Assembly (NCBI GenBank): GCA_026419785.1
Contig: JAODTK010005805.1
Span: 154,501 to 218,500 of the forward strand
DNA length: 64,000 nucleotides
Source of the DNA: Sclerodactyla briareus
Lineage: Eukaryota; Echinodermata; Holothuroidea; Dendrochirotida; Sclerodactylidae
Reading direction: 5' to 3'
The notes under the pieces: generated by a model
What the model was told of the DNA's origin: nothing
What the model saw: only the letters and a program-made list of their open reading frames with translations
Database searches by the model: none
Shown: positions 46,936 through 58,959 of the stretch, in pieces
How positions within the stretch are numbered: the first letter of the stretch is position 1
How the letters are laid out: each line of letters opens with the position of its first letter
Translations under genes and position numbers: made by a program

Positions 46936-47329
46936 CATTTCTCGTCCCCGCCCGCACGCTCTCTTTCCGCCGCCTGGTTTTTTTTTTTTATTCTTTAATT
47001 TTTTTTAAATATGCCAACTAAGATATTTTACCCCAAATTGATCGCCTGACCCTTTTCAAGACCTTTTTCAAAGAGAAACATGGTACGATTTCCTGTTGTA
47101 ATGAGCCTAAATACAATCCTAAATTATCCTAAACCCCTGAAATTACGATCACAAATTCCTGCCAACACGGCCGAAATTTGCCGGTAGAGGCCTCGATTTT
47201 GCCTATGCAACAGTGGTCAGGTCGCTCTCTTTTTTTTTTTCAAAAATGTGGTATCTCCTGATTCAAGGATCCTAACTCACAAAATACCACTTGTGTTTTC
47301 CTGCCTAAATAATCAGTGTTGAGTCGAGG
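46936..47329. other. Non-coding stretch with T runs
   Basis: T runs at 46979-46989 and 47231-47240. No gene or named repeat. Confidence 0.55.
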
Positions 47330-47455
47330 CCGCTGCATCCGAGGCAAGGCCCGAGGCCGAGGCCGCACCCCCCGAGGCCAAGGCCGAGGCCGCACCCTCG
47401 AGCCGAGGCCGAGGCCGAGGCCACACCTCGAGGCCGAGGCCGCGGCCGAGCGGCA
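47330..47455. repeat. GAGGCC hexamer array
   Basis: Near-perfect (GAGGCC)n with GCACC and CTCGAG interruptions, partly self-complementary. Similar arrays lie at 22345, 23951 and 49155. Confidence 0.93.
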
Positions 47456-48145
47456 ATAATATTAAGAAGCATACATTTTTAAATACAAGTGTTTGAATAC
47501 ATAAGTAATTTTTGTTTTGGTCTGCCCATACTACAGCTCCCGAAAATTGTATGAGGACTGAACAGCCAAAGTTGATCTTCACCATTTTCTTCTTGATGTC
47601 AGTACTCAGAATGAAAAATATGAATGCGTACTTATACCCTCACATTAAATACACTCTTCAACTCTCTTCAATATGTCTTTCATAGTGCACGGCAGCCAAG
47701 TAGCCTACGAGGCATTAGATGCTAATGACACGTCTGCACTGCATTTTGAAAACATCAAGTATTCAGATATGTGGAGAAAGCAGATTACACTTGATGCTGG
47801 TTGCACCATCTGGCTTCCAAGGGCTCTGATTTTAATCAGGCCGATGACCTGCCCATCCAATCATGTGGTGTACGACACATAATTTTTTTTTTAATCTGTA
47901 AAGAGCCAAGAGGCTTAGTATACCTTGACTACCCTGAAGTTTGTTTACCTCAGATGACCTTTAGCCTGACCGAAAACCAATAGGGATCATATACTCATTA
48001 TGGGGAACCAAATACCAATTATGAGCTTGATCCACCAAGGTGGTTCGAGTTATCTTGTTACAATCCCGGCTCACCCACACACGCACGCACACTTCCCCAC
48101 CCCTGTCATGACTGCATAGATTCCTTGGACTAAAGTCACAATAAA
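47456..48145. other. Non-coding stretch with one satellite fragment
   Basis: 47935-48075 is a plus-orientation fragment of the 320-bp satellite (CCTCAGATGACC, AATAGGGATCATATACTCATTATGGGG). The rest is unrecognised. Confidence 0.5.
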
Positions 48146-48544
48146 CTACACATCGCCTGGCGGGTAAACCACAACGTTTATTCCCAAATCATTTGAGCAA
48201 TCAGTGGGCTGGGGAGAGACAATGTCGATCTCAATCGAAACGACCTGAGATCGGTGGGGTCCCATGAGTCTAACACTAGCGTTAATCGTTAAACATGCCA
48301 TGTTTCCAAACACCGCAAATCCAGCGATAAAAAAAGTAACGTCAAAATCAGGATTCCCGCTCTCGTGGGTAGTGGGGGCGACTCCATTGCTAGAACGCAT
48401 CCGAGCTTTTTTATATTCGATAAACATGTGTGCAAAAGTTTTCAAGTCAACCCGACATGCGTTGGAGAGTTTATCGCGCTAACATAAAACATCTCCGTCG
48501 GCTGCGCTTGCGAAGACAAACCATAATATCCCCATGTGGGGATT
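48146..48544 (-). mobile_element. Helitron-like element, copy 5 (short variant)
   Basis: The left end CTACACATCGCCTGGCGGGTAAACC resembles the reversed 3' terminus. The right end has GCGTTGGAGAGTTTATCGCGCTAA and finally ATATCCCCATGTGGGGAT, a simpler 5' hairpin without the inner stem. About 400 bp, against 590-700 for the others, and more diverged. Minus-strand frame starting MKTFAHMF is incidental. Confidence 0.5.
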
Positions 48545-49154
48545 TAATGATGTAGGAATCAATTTTTTGGTGTGATTTTCTCATGTACACACTACCGACT
48601 ACAGTGTCAGTTATATACAATATAAATGTTTACTAGTTTGAATTATAAAATACATTCACGATCTGCGAACAGACACATTCTTCGGTATTTTATTGGACGC
48701 ACAGGCTATTGCAAAGTTTTTATTATGCAACTGCTGGAGACTAGAACTTTCATCTCGCAACTCCTACTACGACATACGTGGGGCGATCAGTGAGTGAGTG
48801 TTCACACGTTGGGGGGCCGCGCGCCAGTGCAGGATTCTCTGTTTTGTACACAAAGCTATACCTACTTCGTATGTGTGCCACTTTGCAGTGAAAGTGCATT
48901 CAGTAGTGTAAAGTATGTCTAGGCCAGCGAGCTCGCTAGGCATAGCGGCAACAAAGCCGGCACTTCTACACTGCACTGGGGAATTGGCAACTGCGGGCCG
49001 AGCGCAGCGCCGGTACATTTTATTTGGCAGTCTTTGGGTGATACCGAGTAATCCACGTCGTTCAATTGTCAACGGAATTCAAACAAATTCCGAAGCATCA
49101 TTTGTGAACATCAATTTTCATTGTTTCTTTATTTTTATCGCAAAAAAAATTGTC
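48545..49154. other. Non-coding or unidentified stretch
   Basis: Overlapping frames of about 100 codons exist on both strands around 48767-49140, but neither resembles a family I know. The local sequence is only moderately GC-rich. No gene call. Confidence 0.4.
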
Positions 49155-49300
49155 CGGCCTCGACCCGGCCCTCGGCCCAAAATCCGAGCCGGAAGCTCCG
49201 AGGCGAGGCCGAGACCGGGCCGCAGCCTCCGAGGCCGAGGCCGAGGCCGAGGCCGCAAAACTGGCGCTCGAGCCGGCCTCGAGGCCGAGCCGGCTCGACC
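49155..49300. repeat. GAGGCC hexamer array, with inverted units
   Basis: Runs of GAGGCC plus inverted GGCCTCGA / TCGAGGCC steps, so the array can fold on itself. Confidence 0.92.
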
Positions 49301-52190
49301 CCCCTCCAACACTTCTAAATATATCAAAACATGTGAGCGGAGTATTGGGAAGCTATATCCCCCTCTGACAATTATTCGGGCAACACATTCCGTTGAGGTA
49401 CTAAGTAGGCCTACTGTGGCACATCGGGGAGCCTGGGCTGCTTGGTTGTTGTCATACTTCAGGTCATGTGTAGCAGCAAGTCCACGTTTAAAAAAACAAA
49501 AAAAAAAAAATAAAATAGCCCTACTAACTAAAACTCAAAGTCTATTCACTTAGAGCAACTTGAAGGATTTAAAACATCAGAGCGGCCTCCATCTCACAGG
49601 GTAGCCGTTCCATTCAGGTCTTATCTCGGGTACAGAGAATAACGTTAGCCATCTTACTTGTGGCAATGGGGTAATTAAGGTCGTTACTTAGTTTCAGTAG
49701 GGTTAAGAATAACCTCTGCTAAAATGTGGTCACCAAGATGATAACGGCATACAATTGGATTTTTCCTTCTGGTCACCATCATACGTTTCGAAGCATTATG
49801 CATTACGACATTTGCCAGACCCTTTCCAATTGATTGAGTGTGTTAATGTCCCGTTGGAGTTGAAGACAATCACTATGGGACTTGATCCCACGATCGAGAA
49901 AACAATCATACGCAACACAGCAAACATATAATGTTCCGAGAGGATATTCTGGGAAAGGTCTGTATGTTATAAGAAGACAGGAGAGGGGCCCACAACAGTT
50001 CCTTGAGGGACTCCTTATGTAACTTCCACGTCAGATTCTATGATGTCCCTCTCCTGTAGGAAACCTTGCTGTTGACGTTGTGATAAATGACTGAATCCAC
50101 TTTGAAGCGGGATTCTGATACCTGACTTGAAGCTTGCGTAAGAGACTTTGATGGGGCACACTGTCGAACGCTTTTTTTGAAGTCCATAATGATCAAATCA
50201 AGCCTATCACATTCCTGTTTTCTACTGGCCAGTAGGTCAGTATGGCCTGTTTTCATGAAATTGTGCTTTCTGTGCAGGGATGAATTCAAATTTCATTTTA
50301 AATATTATTCCCGTTCGTAGCATCGCTTGTTCGGCTTTGAGTAACACTTACTCACCTCGTATATCAAGAAATGGGATAGCCACCAGCAAGGGAAAGGTGT
50401 AGGAGAATGGTAGGTAGGAAGCCGTAAATGGTCTCCTGTCAGTGTGGGGGTTTGCAAAGTCGAGTTTGGTAGGCGCGGAGATGGGTTTATGCAAGGGGTT
50501 GTGTTAGGATGGAGGACTGCCCCCACCCCCAGAGCTCATGTGCAGGTGGACCAAAATTATTTTGACTTTCATATGGGCTTGCATACCGGTCCTGAGGCTT
50601 TTGTAGTTATAATTCACATTTTGGTATTTTGCCTTGGTGCCCGGCCATACAAAATGTTTGGCCTGGTGCCTTACCCAATCCAAGGGCCTTGTGCCCTCCC
50701 CAAAATTCCTAATAGACAAGGCCAAATGGTCGTGCCCTCCCTCAACCTAATTCAGCCCGAAATATGCTGACGAGAATATGGACGGAAACGGCCCCATCGA
50801 TGCCAAATACCCAGAACGACGACGGTGAGACAATCCACACAAACTTAACGCCGCGTAGGTGTGTAGGCACCGACCCGGTTTTACAGTCAGTAGGCTACAA
50901 AAATGTAACGGCAGGGGCTGCGTGTATCCAAATGGTTGTTTGGCGGGGATTCAAAGACCGAAGCAAATGGGTGCCAATTAACAGCAATGCAAAATTCTTT
51001 TGTGTTAAAGACATTCCATTTCTAAGCTGAACTTGTATTGCAAACGGTATGTTGTCCCCTTAAACATAAAGAAGAAAACAGGGGATTGCGGATTAGGAGC
51101 TCGTCGGGCGAGTCAACAAAAAAAGAAAAAGAAAGAAAAAAAAAAAAAGGCCCTACACGCCCAAAATTGTGGAAAAGTAGGACGAGAAACATTTTTTTTT
51201 TTACTTGGCCAGTATTTTTGAGGGTCAGGTGACAGGTCAACACGTCAAGTTGGAAAATCCGTGTTGGAAGAAAAGTTCAAATTGTTTGCTATCAGTCCAA
51301 ATGTTGAAATTCCCATGCTTCATTTGCTTGAATACAGACATTCCAAGTCACACGGCATTTGGCTGTGACAACCACGAATTTCAAGGTTTTACACTGCTCA
51401 CACGCCATCTGGCCTTTATCTAAACAAACTTCATTGCAGTGACCTGGTAGCCCACATGCCGACGACGTATGACGCAGACACGTGCAGTGCAGTGATTTGT
51501 GCTAGGGTTGCTAGGGTGGCCGTTACACAGTTGCAGATGTGTTGCATTCGTTCGGAGCAACAGCAATAAACAAATGTTCGATCCGAAAACAGAGTTGTGT
51601 TTTTCAAATGACGGAACTGCTTTTCTGGTCAAATACTCAGCTAAATTCTATTTGGGTCCCCTCTGTTAAGTGTTTTATTACATGTTTTTTTGTTCTTGTA
51701 GTAGCCTACTTTTCATTGAGAAGTGTACGTCGTTAATAGTCCAGTGTTTAAAACTTATGTAAGCCCGATAGCTCGGGGGTACTCAAGTCAGTTCGGGCTC
51801 TCTAAAACGTCTGCAGCTGCCTTGTCGGAAAAGTTGATGTACTGAAGGATCTGGAAGGTATTGAGAAAGTACCCTGCACTGGTCAGTTACCTTATCTAAG
51901 ATTTCATGTTCCATAATGTGATTAGACGTATGTGACTACTTAATGAAACCATTTCCACTGACAATGTTCATGCCTTTTGGGCGTTTAATAATCAATGAAA
52001 TGACTATGAAAATCTCAACATCCATTACCCGAAAAACTGAGGAACAAAGCACCATTTGTTGCATCTAGACACTCCAAAAAACGGAAATTGTTTCAAAAGA
52101 CTCCTCCCCCACTTCCACTGATCACCACTCATAAAAATTTCAACAATGTGGAAAGTCTGTGCATACTCCTCTTCTGTTTTGGATCCCTAT
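49301..52190. other. Long stretch without recognised gene
   Basis: Short open frames only. A-runs at 49491-49515 and 51118-51148 and a T run at 51191-51202. 50040-50290 on the minus strand contains a frame without recognisable similarity. No RNA gene or complete mobile element seen. Confidence 0.45.
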
Positions 52191-52199
52191 ACTAAAGGA

Positions 52200-52510
52200 A
52201 TATGACCAAACTCGAGTCTGTAACGATATGGGTTCCAGACTCTGGTTGTGTTGCTGAGAGGTTAGCCACTGTTAATCTTTTACTCCGCTCCTTATGTTTT
52301 CAAAAACAGTATATGTGGCCAGGGACACCTATCATTACCAATTGGGTATACCTTCTTCAGCTTGTTCAGCGTCAATCGCGGCACCACCATGGCATCAGGG
52401 TTCATATTCCCTTATTGCAACAAATAAGGATTGCTGTAAGTTCTCCTTTGTCCCGAGGCTCATCCGTGATTGGTCTGCCTTGCCAAACCGTGTGCGCACA
52501 AGGTCCCCCC
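52200..52510 (+). mobile_element. LINE fragment: C-terminus of a reverse transcriptase, plus strand
   Basis: Two frames together show the tail of a Jockey/CR1-type polymerase: VQRQSRHHH (near 52370), then CCKFSFVPRLIRDWSALP (52430-52490), equivalent to the usual FSFFPRTIxxWNxLP block. Upstream, FTPLLMFSKTVY fits the preceding helix. At least one frame shift lies between these blocks. It is truncated at both ends and followed directly by a C homopolymer at 52518-52537. Confidence 0.72.
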
Positions 52511-53470
52511 ACCGCCTCTCGCCCCCCCCCCCCCCCCACCCGCCCTCGTCCCTCCACCCAGGCTCCCGGTTTTTTTTGTGTCCACGCCCTTGGAAGTTCC
52601 GTGGAAAAAAGCACAGCATGGCGTGAATATTGAGCATTGTTGATTGCCCAAAAACTACAGAAAGGAATTACGCCCACCAGTGTGCATAGTACGTTGGGCC
52701 TAGCACTTGAGCATGTATCAAACGTGCATGCTGGTGCAGGCAGTGCAAGTAGTAGCGCGCGTTAACACTCGCTCAGGATCGATAGAATAGCGACGGTAGC
52801 TGATCCAAGACGTAGACTGCATGGCATACTCATCATAGCAACTCGCAAAAAAGGTACCGGGTAACGTTACGCGAATTACGGTAAGCGACTTACTTTGTGC
52901 TCAGCGCTGATCCAGGCCTGTGGAAGGAAGGGGTCCATGTTAAGTTGGAGATATACGAACGAGTAACGACAAGAAGAACCAATCATAAAAATCATCATGA
53001 AGTTAAAGTTAGACGTCAGTTGTCTGCTTGCTAATACGTGTTCTTTTCTCGAAATTTTAGTAAGGACACAAAAGTTATTCGGACAACGGGAGTAAGCGCA
53101 CAGAAGGCACTATGCAGTCTAAACCCATTCAATCAATTCAGCCAGTGCAGTTACGAATATAGGATCATTGATAGGCAGGGGCGGGATTTGGAGTTGGTAA
53201 AGTGTGTGTGGGGGGGGGGGCAGAGATTGTGAATGATCGCCGTCATGGAGGAGGTGTCGTCTAAGGGGAGGGGGTGCTGGGGATAGGCTACATGCAAAAG
53301 GGGCTATATTTGAAGAAGGATTCCCATATAGGCCGAATATATCCCAATGAAAAACCAATTTTTAGGTAGTGTTTTTTATCTGTTTATTCAAAATATTAAT
53401 TTAGGACTTAGTGAGTTCTGCTGAATATGAGATCTTCGCTTTGTTGACACTGTAAATAACTACAGGACGG
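52511..53470. other. Non-coding stretch
   Basis: C tract at 52518-52537 and a G tract near 53210-53220. Nothing else recognised. Confidence 0.5.
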
Positions 53471-53474
53471 GGCT

Positions 53475-53700
53475 ATGTCAATGTTCCAGGGTTCGATGTC
53501 CCAGGGTCCGCTGTTCCCAGGGGCCGATGTTTCCAGGGTCCGATGTTCCCAGGGTCCGATGTTCCGTTTTGTTTTAGATAAAACGGGAACATCGGACCCT
53601 GGGAACAGCGGACCCTGGGAACTTGAACCCTAGGGGGGAACATTTTAAACCCTGGGAACATTGAACCGGGGAAAATCGAACCCCGGGAACATAGGGTAGA
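53475..53700. repeat. 16-bp foldback minisatellite, copy 2 (large hairpin)
   Basis: Five or six direct units of GTTCCCAGGGTCCGAT-type run up to GTTCCGTTTT. After an 8-base loop (GTTTTAGA) the inverted units begin AAAACGGGAACATCGGACCCTGGGAACAGCGGACC. The two arms are complementary over roughly 45 bases, then degrade into inverted units with changed spacers to about 53690. Same unit as 15303-15531. Confidence 0.85.
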
Positions 53701-54329
53701 CCCCCTACAGACTGGGCACATTTATTTTGGGGTATCAGGGTAATGAGGTAGATGCGGCGAGGTACCTTTTCCGAGGACCGGCAGATCGCGAGGCTTCATC
53801 AGCGGGTCAAGTTCGATCGTCGGTGCGTGAAATTTATGTATGCAGCCAATCCGAACAGTGCCAATGTCAAGCAAGGTTTTCCCGGAGGATTCATAGTGTG
53901 TCGATTACTGTTATCCGAAACAACTTGACAAGGGCGGCGATACGGGGGGGACGGGTCCCCCCAATATTTGGGTTGGGGGGGACGCAAGCATTTTGTCCCC
54001 ACAATATTTGAGCCCGACTGCCTATTTCGCTGAACTGTATCCGACATATCCATCAGGCAACATGTTAAACAAAATTGCATGATGATCTAAATGAGCAAGG
54101 AGTGAATTCTGCTGCCTCCATTTTCGAAATTTGCGCGCTGCGCGCGGGTATTCATGTGTCGGTACAGGTAGTGTTCAGACATAGGATGTGCCTTCTGCAG
54201 ACATATGTTTTTCTTTAACTTATTAAAAAAGTATTCATGGAAAGAAGAAGGTTCTCCGCCAATCCCTATCGTTTACATAAGGGAAAAACTGGCTTCACCA
54301 GCTTGGTGTGTCTCTCCTTCATGGACGTT
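53701..54329. other. Non-coding stretch with an AT/GC foldback
   Basis: TCCCCCCAATATTTGGG followed by TTGGGGGGG near 53956-53980 is an inverted repeat of the CCCCCC-AT-rich-GGGGGG type seen elsewhere. No gene. Confidence 0.5.
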
Positions 54330-54960
54330 GTCAAACAAATCGCTATCTTGAGGTGAAGGGGGTTGAGACTATGACGGGGGTAGGTCTACCACCTGGCGGG
54401 TCTGTGGATTTTTTATTCATTTATGGGGCGACACTTGTTGAAAGTGAGTGCAATACTTTGCAAATACTATCACTACTGAGGCACATGGGCGCATCGAAAA
54501 TGAAACCAGGGAACGCCACAACTTGCGTGTCAGAAAATGATTCAAAATCAAGTGAACAAAAGGCGTCCAAAAGTGAAGTCCAAATTATGCCTGAATGTTT
54601 GATGAATGCCCCAAAGTGTAAACTTTGTATTGTATTTGAAGGGAAGAATGTTTCTTTTAGGGCGATGGGGCTAAGTCTACTTCCTGGCGGGACCGGTGAT
54701 TTGTTTTGGGAAAATATGGTCTATCTACAAATTTAAAATGGAGGTATCGGCAACATTATGGGTGCGACCCGTTTTGAAGTTGGTTTGCATTGCACGGTGC
54801 CACTACAAGGGGGCAGGCACAACAGGGTGGGAACCCCATAGAATAGCCATCGAAGATCGGCCAGAACGCCACAATTCGTGCAAAGACATTAAATTTTTTG
54901 GTGAAGACAAGTTTATATCCAAAGAGTCCGTCTTTTTAGAGGGAATTCCAAAAGTGTAAA
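54330..54960 (+). repeat. Diverged direct duplication of about 310 bp
   Basis: GGGGGTAGGTCTACCACCTGGCGGGTCTGTGGATTTTT (54377) and GGGGCTAAGTCTACTTCCTGGCGGGACCGGTGATTTGTTTT (54668) are the same phrase, and GAACGCCACAACTTGCGTGTCAGAAAATG (54511) pairs with GAACGCCACAATTCGTGCAAAGACATT (54864). Open frames cross both copies, containing PPGGSVDFLF and LPGGTGDLFW respectively, but I do not recognise a protein family. Confidence 0.5.
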
Positions 54961-57520
54961 ATTTTCGTGCGCGCTTAGCGCGCAGTTGTGGTTTTATTTC
55001 TGTGTTTTACTCTTTAAAATTCATCAATGGCATCTGATGACGTTTGAATATTCAAAATTTTCCAAAGGAGAAGGGACACCCCCTCCATCGACCCCTCTCC
55101 CCATAATCATCAACCATTGCCAGATCGTTGGCAAAACATAATCTCTACACCCCCCCAATCCCAAACCCCTCCTACGGCCCTGAGTGGGGGGGCCCCTCTA
55201 ACCCCCGTATCCTGCTCCCTATTGATGGCCATGATAACTTGAGTCTGGACTGGGTAGGCAGAAGAGAGTGTATTGTTTTTCTCAAAAATGTCCAGTCAAT
55301 TCCTAATGTTATTGATTTATAATGGGGGGGGGGGGCTTTAAATTGTATTCGTATTTGTATAATTATTCATATTGCAGCAAGATGGAGCTAATTCATGAAT
55401 ATTACATATGGTACATTGACAATTGAAATATCTTGGAATAAAAATGGCCAAATTACATGGGCCAACAAACATAGAATTAAAAAAAAGACGAACAACATGT
55501 ATATGTTCAGGAATTTCAGGCACTTTAATAGCGAACTGGTGCATAACGGTTCTTGCTTCCTGCCAATCCCAATATCAAGGAATCGGGAGCAGTGGGATAA
55601 ATTTGTGTAATCAGACAAGAATGATGCGGGTTGCGCGTTTTTGCCTTTTTGGATAGGTTCTATGGCAGCGCGGTTACTGCAGCCAGACCGGGATGCCACA
55701 CAGGGAGCTGCATATCGAATATGGGGGGCGTTAAGACATGATATGTTAGACTTCTAACCAATTCACGTTGGGACATCCCAAAATCTACCAAACATTTGCG
55801 GCGGTGTCGACTTTTCCTGTCATTGGTGTCCACTTGGGGGTCCCATTTGAGAGATTGAGGTGGAAGGAATGGTAGAGTGACTCCGCCGCAATGCCAAAAA
55901 GTCCCCCCACTCCTGGTCAATACCTGGTGTCGACATGATTACAAATTCAACACGCTCCTTCCTGTGTTAAGAAAAGTGGTGCACGAGTAAAGCTGCAGTT
56001 CACGCCTCTCTGGAGGGGGCGGGGACCTTAAATAGCGGACCCCGGAGCAGGAATTTTCACCCCGGCCTTGTTATGTCTGGACAATATCCGAGAAGAGAAT
56101 GCGGAGTCTTCGCCGGTTCATGGCCTTGATCACTCTGAAGCGATCAGTGCAGAAATGTATGATGTATATGGTGAGGCAATGTCTTAATTGGAGTACAAAA
56201 TTCAGATGTTTTCAGTTGAACCGATCTTTCTTTTCAATGAAATAGAAAACTCATGAAAATTGGTTTTGGGGTTAATAGGCTGTGAAAAAAACATATAGGC
56301 CCAACTCAGCCAGGTCTGAATGAACTGTAGCGCTATCAGATCAATAAAGTGTGAATGTCCCATACTGAGTCTTAGATCAGTTGTTTTGGGGTCAGGTTAA
56401 ATGCTCCTGAGTCATCAGATGTCGAAATTCGAAACTTACTCCATTGATGAGTCCACAATGCTCAGGATCATGTTTCAACCTATAGCTTTCTGCTCAGTAA
56501 AAATAAAACTTGTTGGAAAACGCCTGTGCATTTATACACTTATGACCTACACTGAACAGGAGTAGGCTGAACGGAGTTATTAGTCTTCAAGTTAAACTGT
56601 TAGGAGTTTATAGTGATTCAGCTTTTTTAGAGTACCATGTCACATCATACATGTTAATTATTATCATCACCAAAATGGCAAAAGGTATTGGTGGTAGTCC
56701 AAAACTGGAATAAATCTTCCTAGGGGCATTTGAGAATGGTTTTCATGAGCATGTAACATTCATCTTACTCACGGTTCCACTATTCTCGTCTGGTGCAGTA
56801 AAACAAATAAAGGGACAATGGCAGGCTTGGTACAATGGAAGTGATAGTGTGGAGAATGGAAAAACTGTATCTGTGGTCCCACCCCCATTTCAATACGATG
56901 CTCTATTGTGAAATACAATAAGAAGTTACTGGCCTTCACAGTTTGGGCATTGAGCCAGAGAAATTGGGGAGAATCCCAATTGCGCAGAATCCCAAGCGCA
57001 ATAACGCATGACGTCCAACATGGACAACACAGGAAATTAGTTAGTATTTGATGTTTCCTTTTGTGAATAAGTCAACATATAGCAGCAGTTCTGTTGTCTT
57101 TCTCCTCACCAAAGTAACCATCAAAACCTACCAAACCACTACAGCAATATCCTCCCCCATAGACTAAATGCTTTTCAGAAGTGAATTAATGTTTGAATTT
57201 TAATAGAAAACAAATAATGTTGCTTGGTTGTGCTAGTTGACATCATTTAGTATTGCATGAGGAGCATTTCGATGTGCGTAATACACATGCTTCCACACTA
57301 CAAAACTTCAAATGACTATAACTCCGAGATCGGAAGAGTCTTATGAACTTCATGGTTTGGACCCCCTGAGGCATTCAGTTTTCTATGTCTATTAAATCAG
57401 GCCCATGTATAAATCATCCTGCAGTTGTCATTTAAAGAAACTACAGGGAATGAAAATCGGCTATTGTTCATTGTGTGGCAACTGTGTAACTAGATTTCAT
57501 ATGCTAATGTAGTTAGTGAA
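54961..57520. other. Stretch without recognised gene
   Basis: G tract at 55324-55335. 57080-57200 contains a motif (TCTTTCTCCTCACCAAAG.. then CCACTACAGCAAT) that recurs, diverged, near 61995 and 63455. No host exon. Confidence 0.45.
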
Positions 57521-58953
57521 AAGGGTCAGAAGGACAAAATCCTCATGAGAGACAATGGAGCCTCAACATCACAAAAGAGAAAACAACCCAGATGCCTAAC
57601 TAATTCGCCCACAGTTCCCGAAAAATAAATCAAGACTGTTCTGAATCGCATTCAAAATCTTATGACAGAAAAACATATTCAGGAAGGCTATTCCACTGAT
57701 TAATAACTCCCTGGGAGAAGAAATATTTGAATGTCCAATCTACAGCGTTACCCCGAAGCTTGAGGCAATGACCCCCTATGGTGGTAACTTGGAAAACTCA
57801 AAACATAGTGGAAGGAAGGCCCTCAAATCCAAGAAACAATTCAAAAACCTGAATTCAATCACCCTCGAATTTGACTCAGTCATCGAAGTAGACCGAGACG
57901 GCCTCAATCTCTATTGTAAGGTAAATCTCTAATGCAGTGAATTAATCTAGTGGCGCTCGCTGGAACGTTTTCAATTATCCGTGGTCGTTAGAGCATATGG
58001 ATTCCATTACTTTGGACAGAAAACACAACTCTGTAATTCAACAGTCAGGCTTTCTTTCAATCCTGGACAAAATTCTGAACTCATCAAATTTGTTACTGAT
58101 ACTTTGATTCTTGAACTTTAGCGCAGAAAAAATACAGCCTGCTATGCCTATCGCTACTAGTATTAGCTTGCGGGGTGGGGGACCGGCCTAGTACACTGCG
58201 TGGACTGCTAATACAACAGGTCAGTAGTGGAACGGATCAGGAAGGACAAAATCCTCATGAGAGACCTTGGAGCCTCAACATCCCAAAAAGAAAGGAAGAA
58301 CAACCCAGAGCTGAAAAGAATTCGCCAAGTTACCCGAAAAAAAAAAGATTGTTCTTGAATGCATTCAACCTCTTAGACAGAACAAACATCTTCAGGAAGG
58401 CTAATCCACTGATTAATAACTCCCTGGGAGAAGAAAAAGTTCGGAATGTACAATCTACAGCGTTTACGAATCTTGAGGCAATGACCACTATTAGTGGTAA
58501 CTTTGGGGAAAACTCAAAGAAAAAAGTGGAAGGAAAGGCCCTCAAATTCAAGCACAATTTCAAAAACTGAATCAAATCACCCGAATTTGACTCGCAGCCC
58601 ATCGAAGTGAGACGAGACGCTTAATATTCTGGAAGGTAAATCTCTAATGCAGTTGAATTAATCTAGTGGCCCCCCCTTTGAACGTTTTCAATTATCCGCT
58701 TGTCTTTCGAGACATATGGATTCAATATTGGCAGAAGAAAACACAAAACTTCTGTAATTTTAACATGTCAGGCTCGTCCATTCCGGGACCAAAATTCGGA
58801 ACTCCTCAATTGTTTCCTGATACTCGATTCTTCGAAACATTACGCAGAAAAATTACCAGCTTGAAATATTGCTATCACTAATAGTATAGCTTGCCCGGCC
58901 CTATACCACTGCGTGACTACTAGAGACAACTGTCAGTAGTGGTGGAACCTGGC
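57521..58953 (-). repeat. Tandem duplication of the LINE reverse-transcriptase tail, unit about 715 bp
   Basis: AGGACAAAATCCTCATGAGAGAC at 57531 and 58243 starts both units, and similarity runs to the end of each (ACAACAGGTCAGTAGTGG against ACAACTGTCAGTAGTGG). On the minus strand each unit shows YVSKDKRIIENVQR-like, then GDLIQFLK-like, then VINQWNSLPE (left unit) or VINQWISLPE (right unit), the standard end of such polymerases. The units differ by many substitutions and indels, so the duplication is not an assembly duplicate of identical sequence. Confidence 0.85.
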
Positions 58954-58959
58954 CAGGCT

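Noticed and set aside
48767..49553. Overlapping frames of 101 and 212 codons on opposite strands
   Set aside because: No recognisable family; the longer one runs into the GAGGCC array and an A run.
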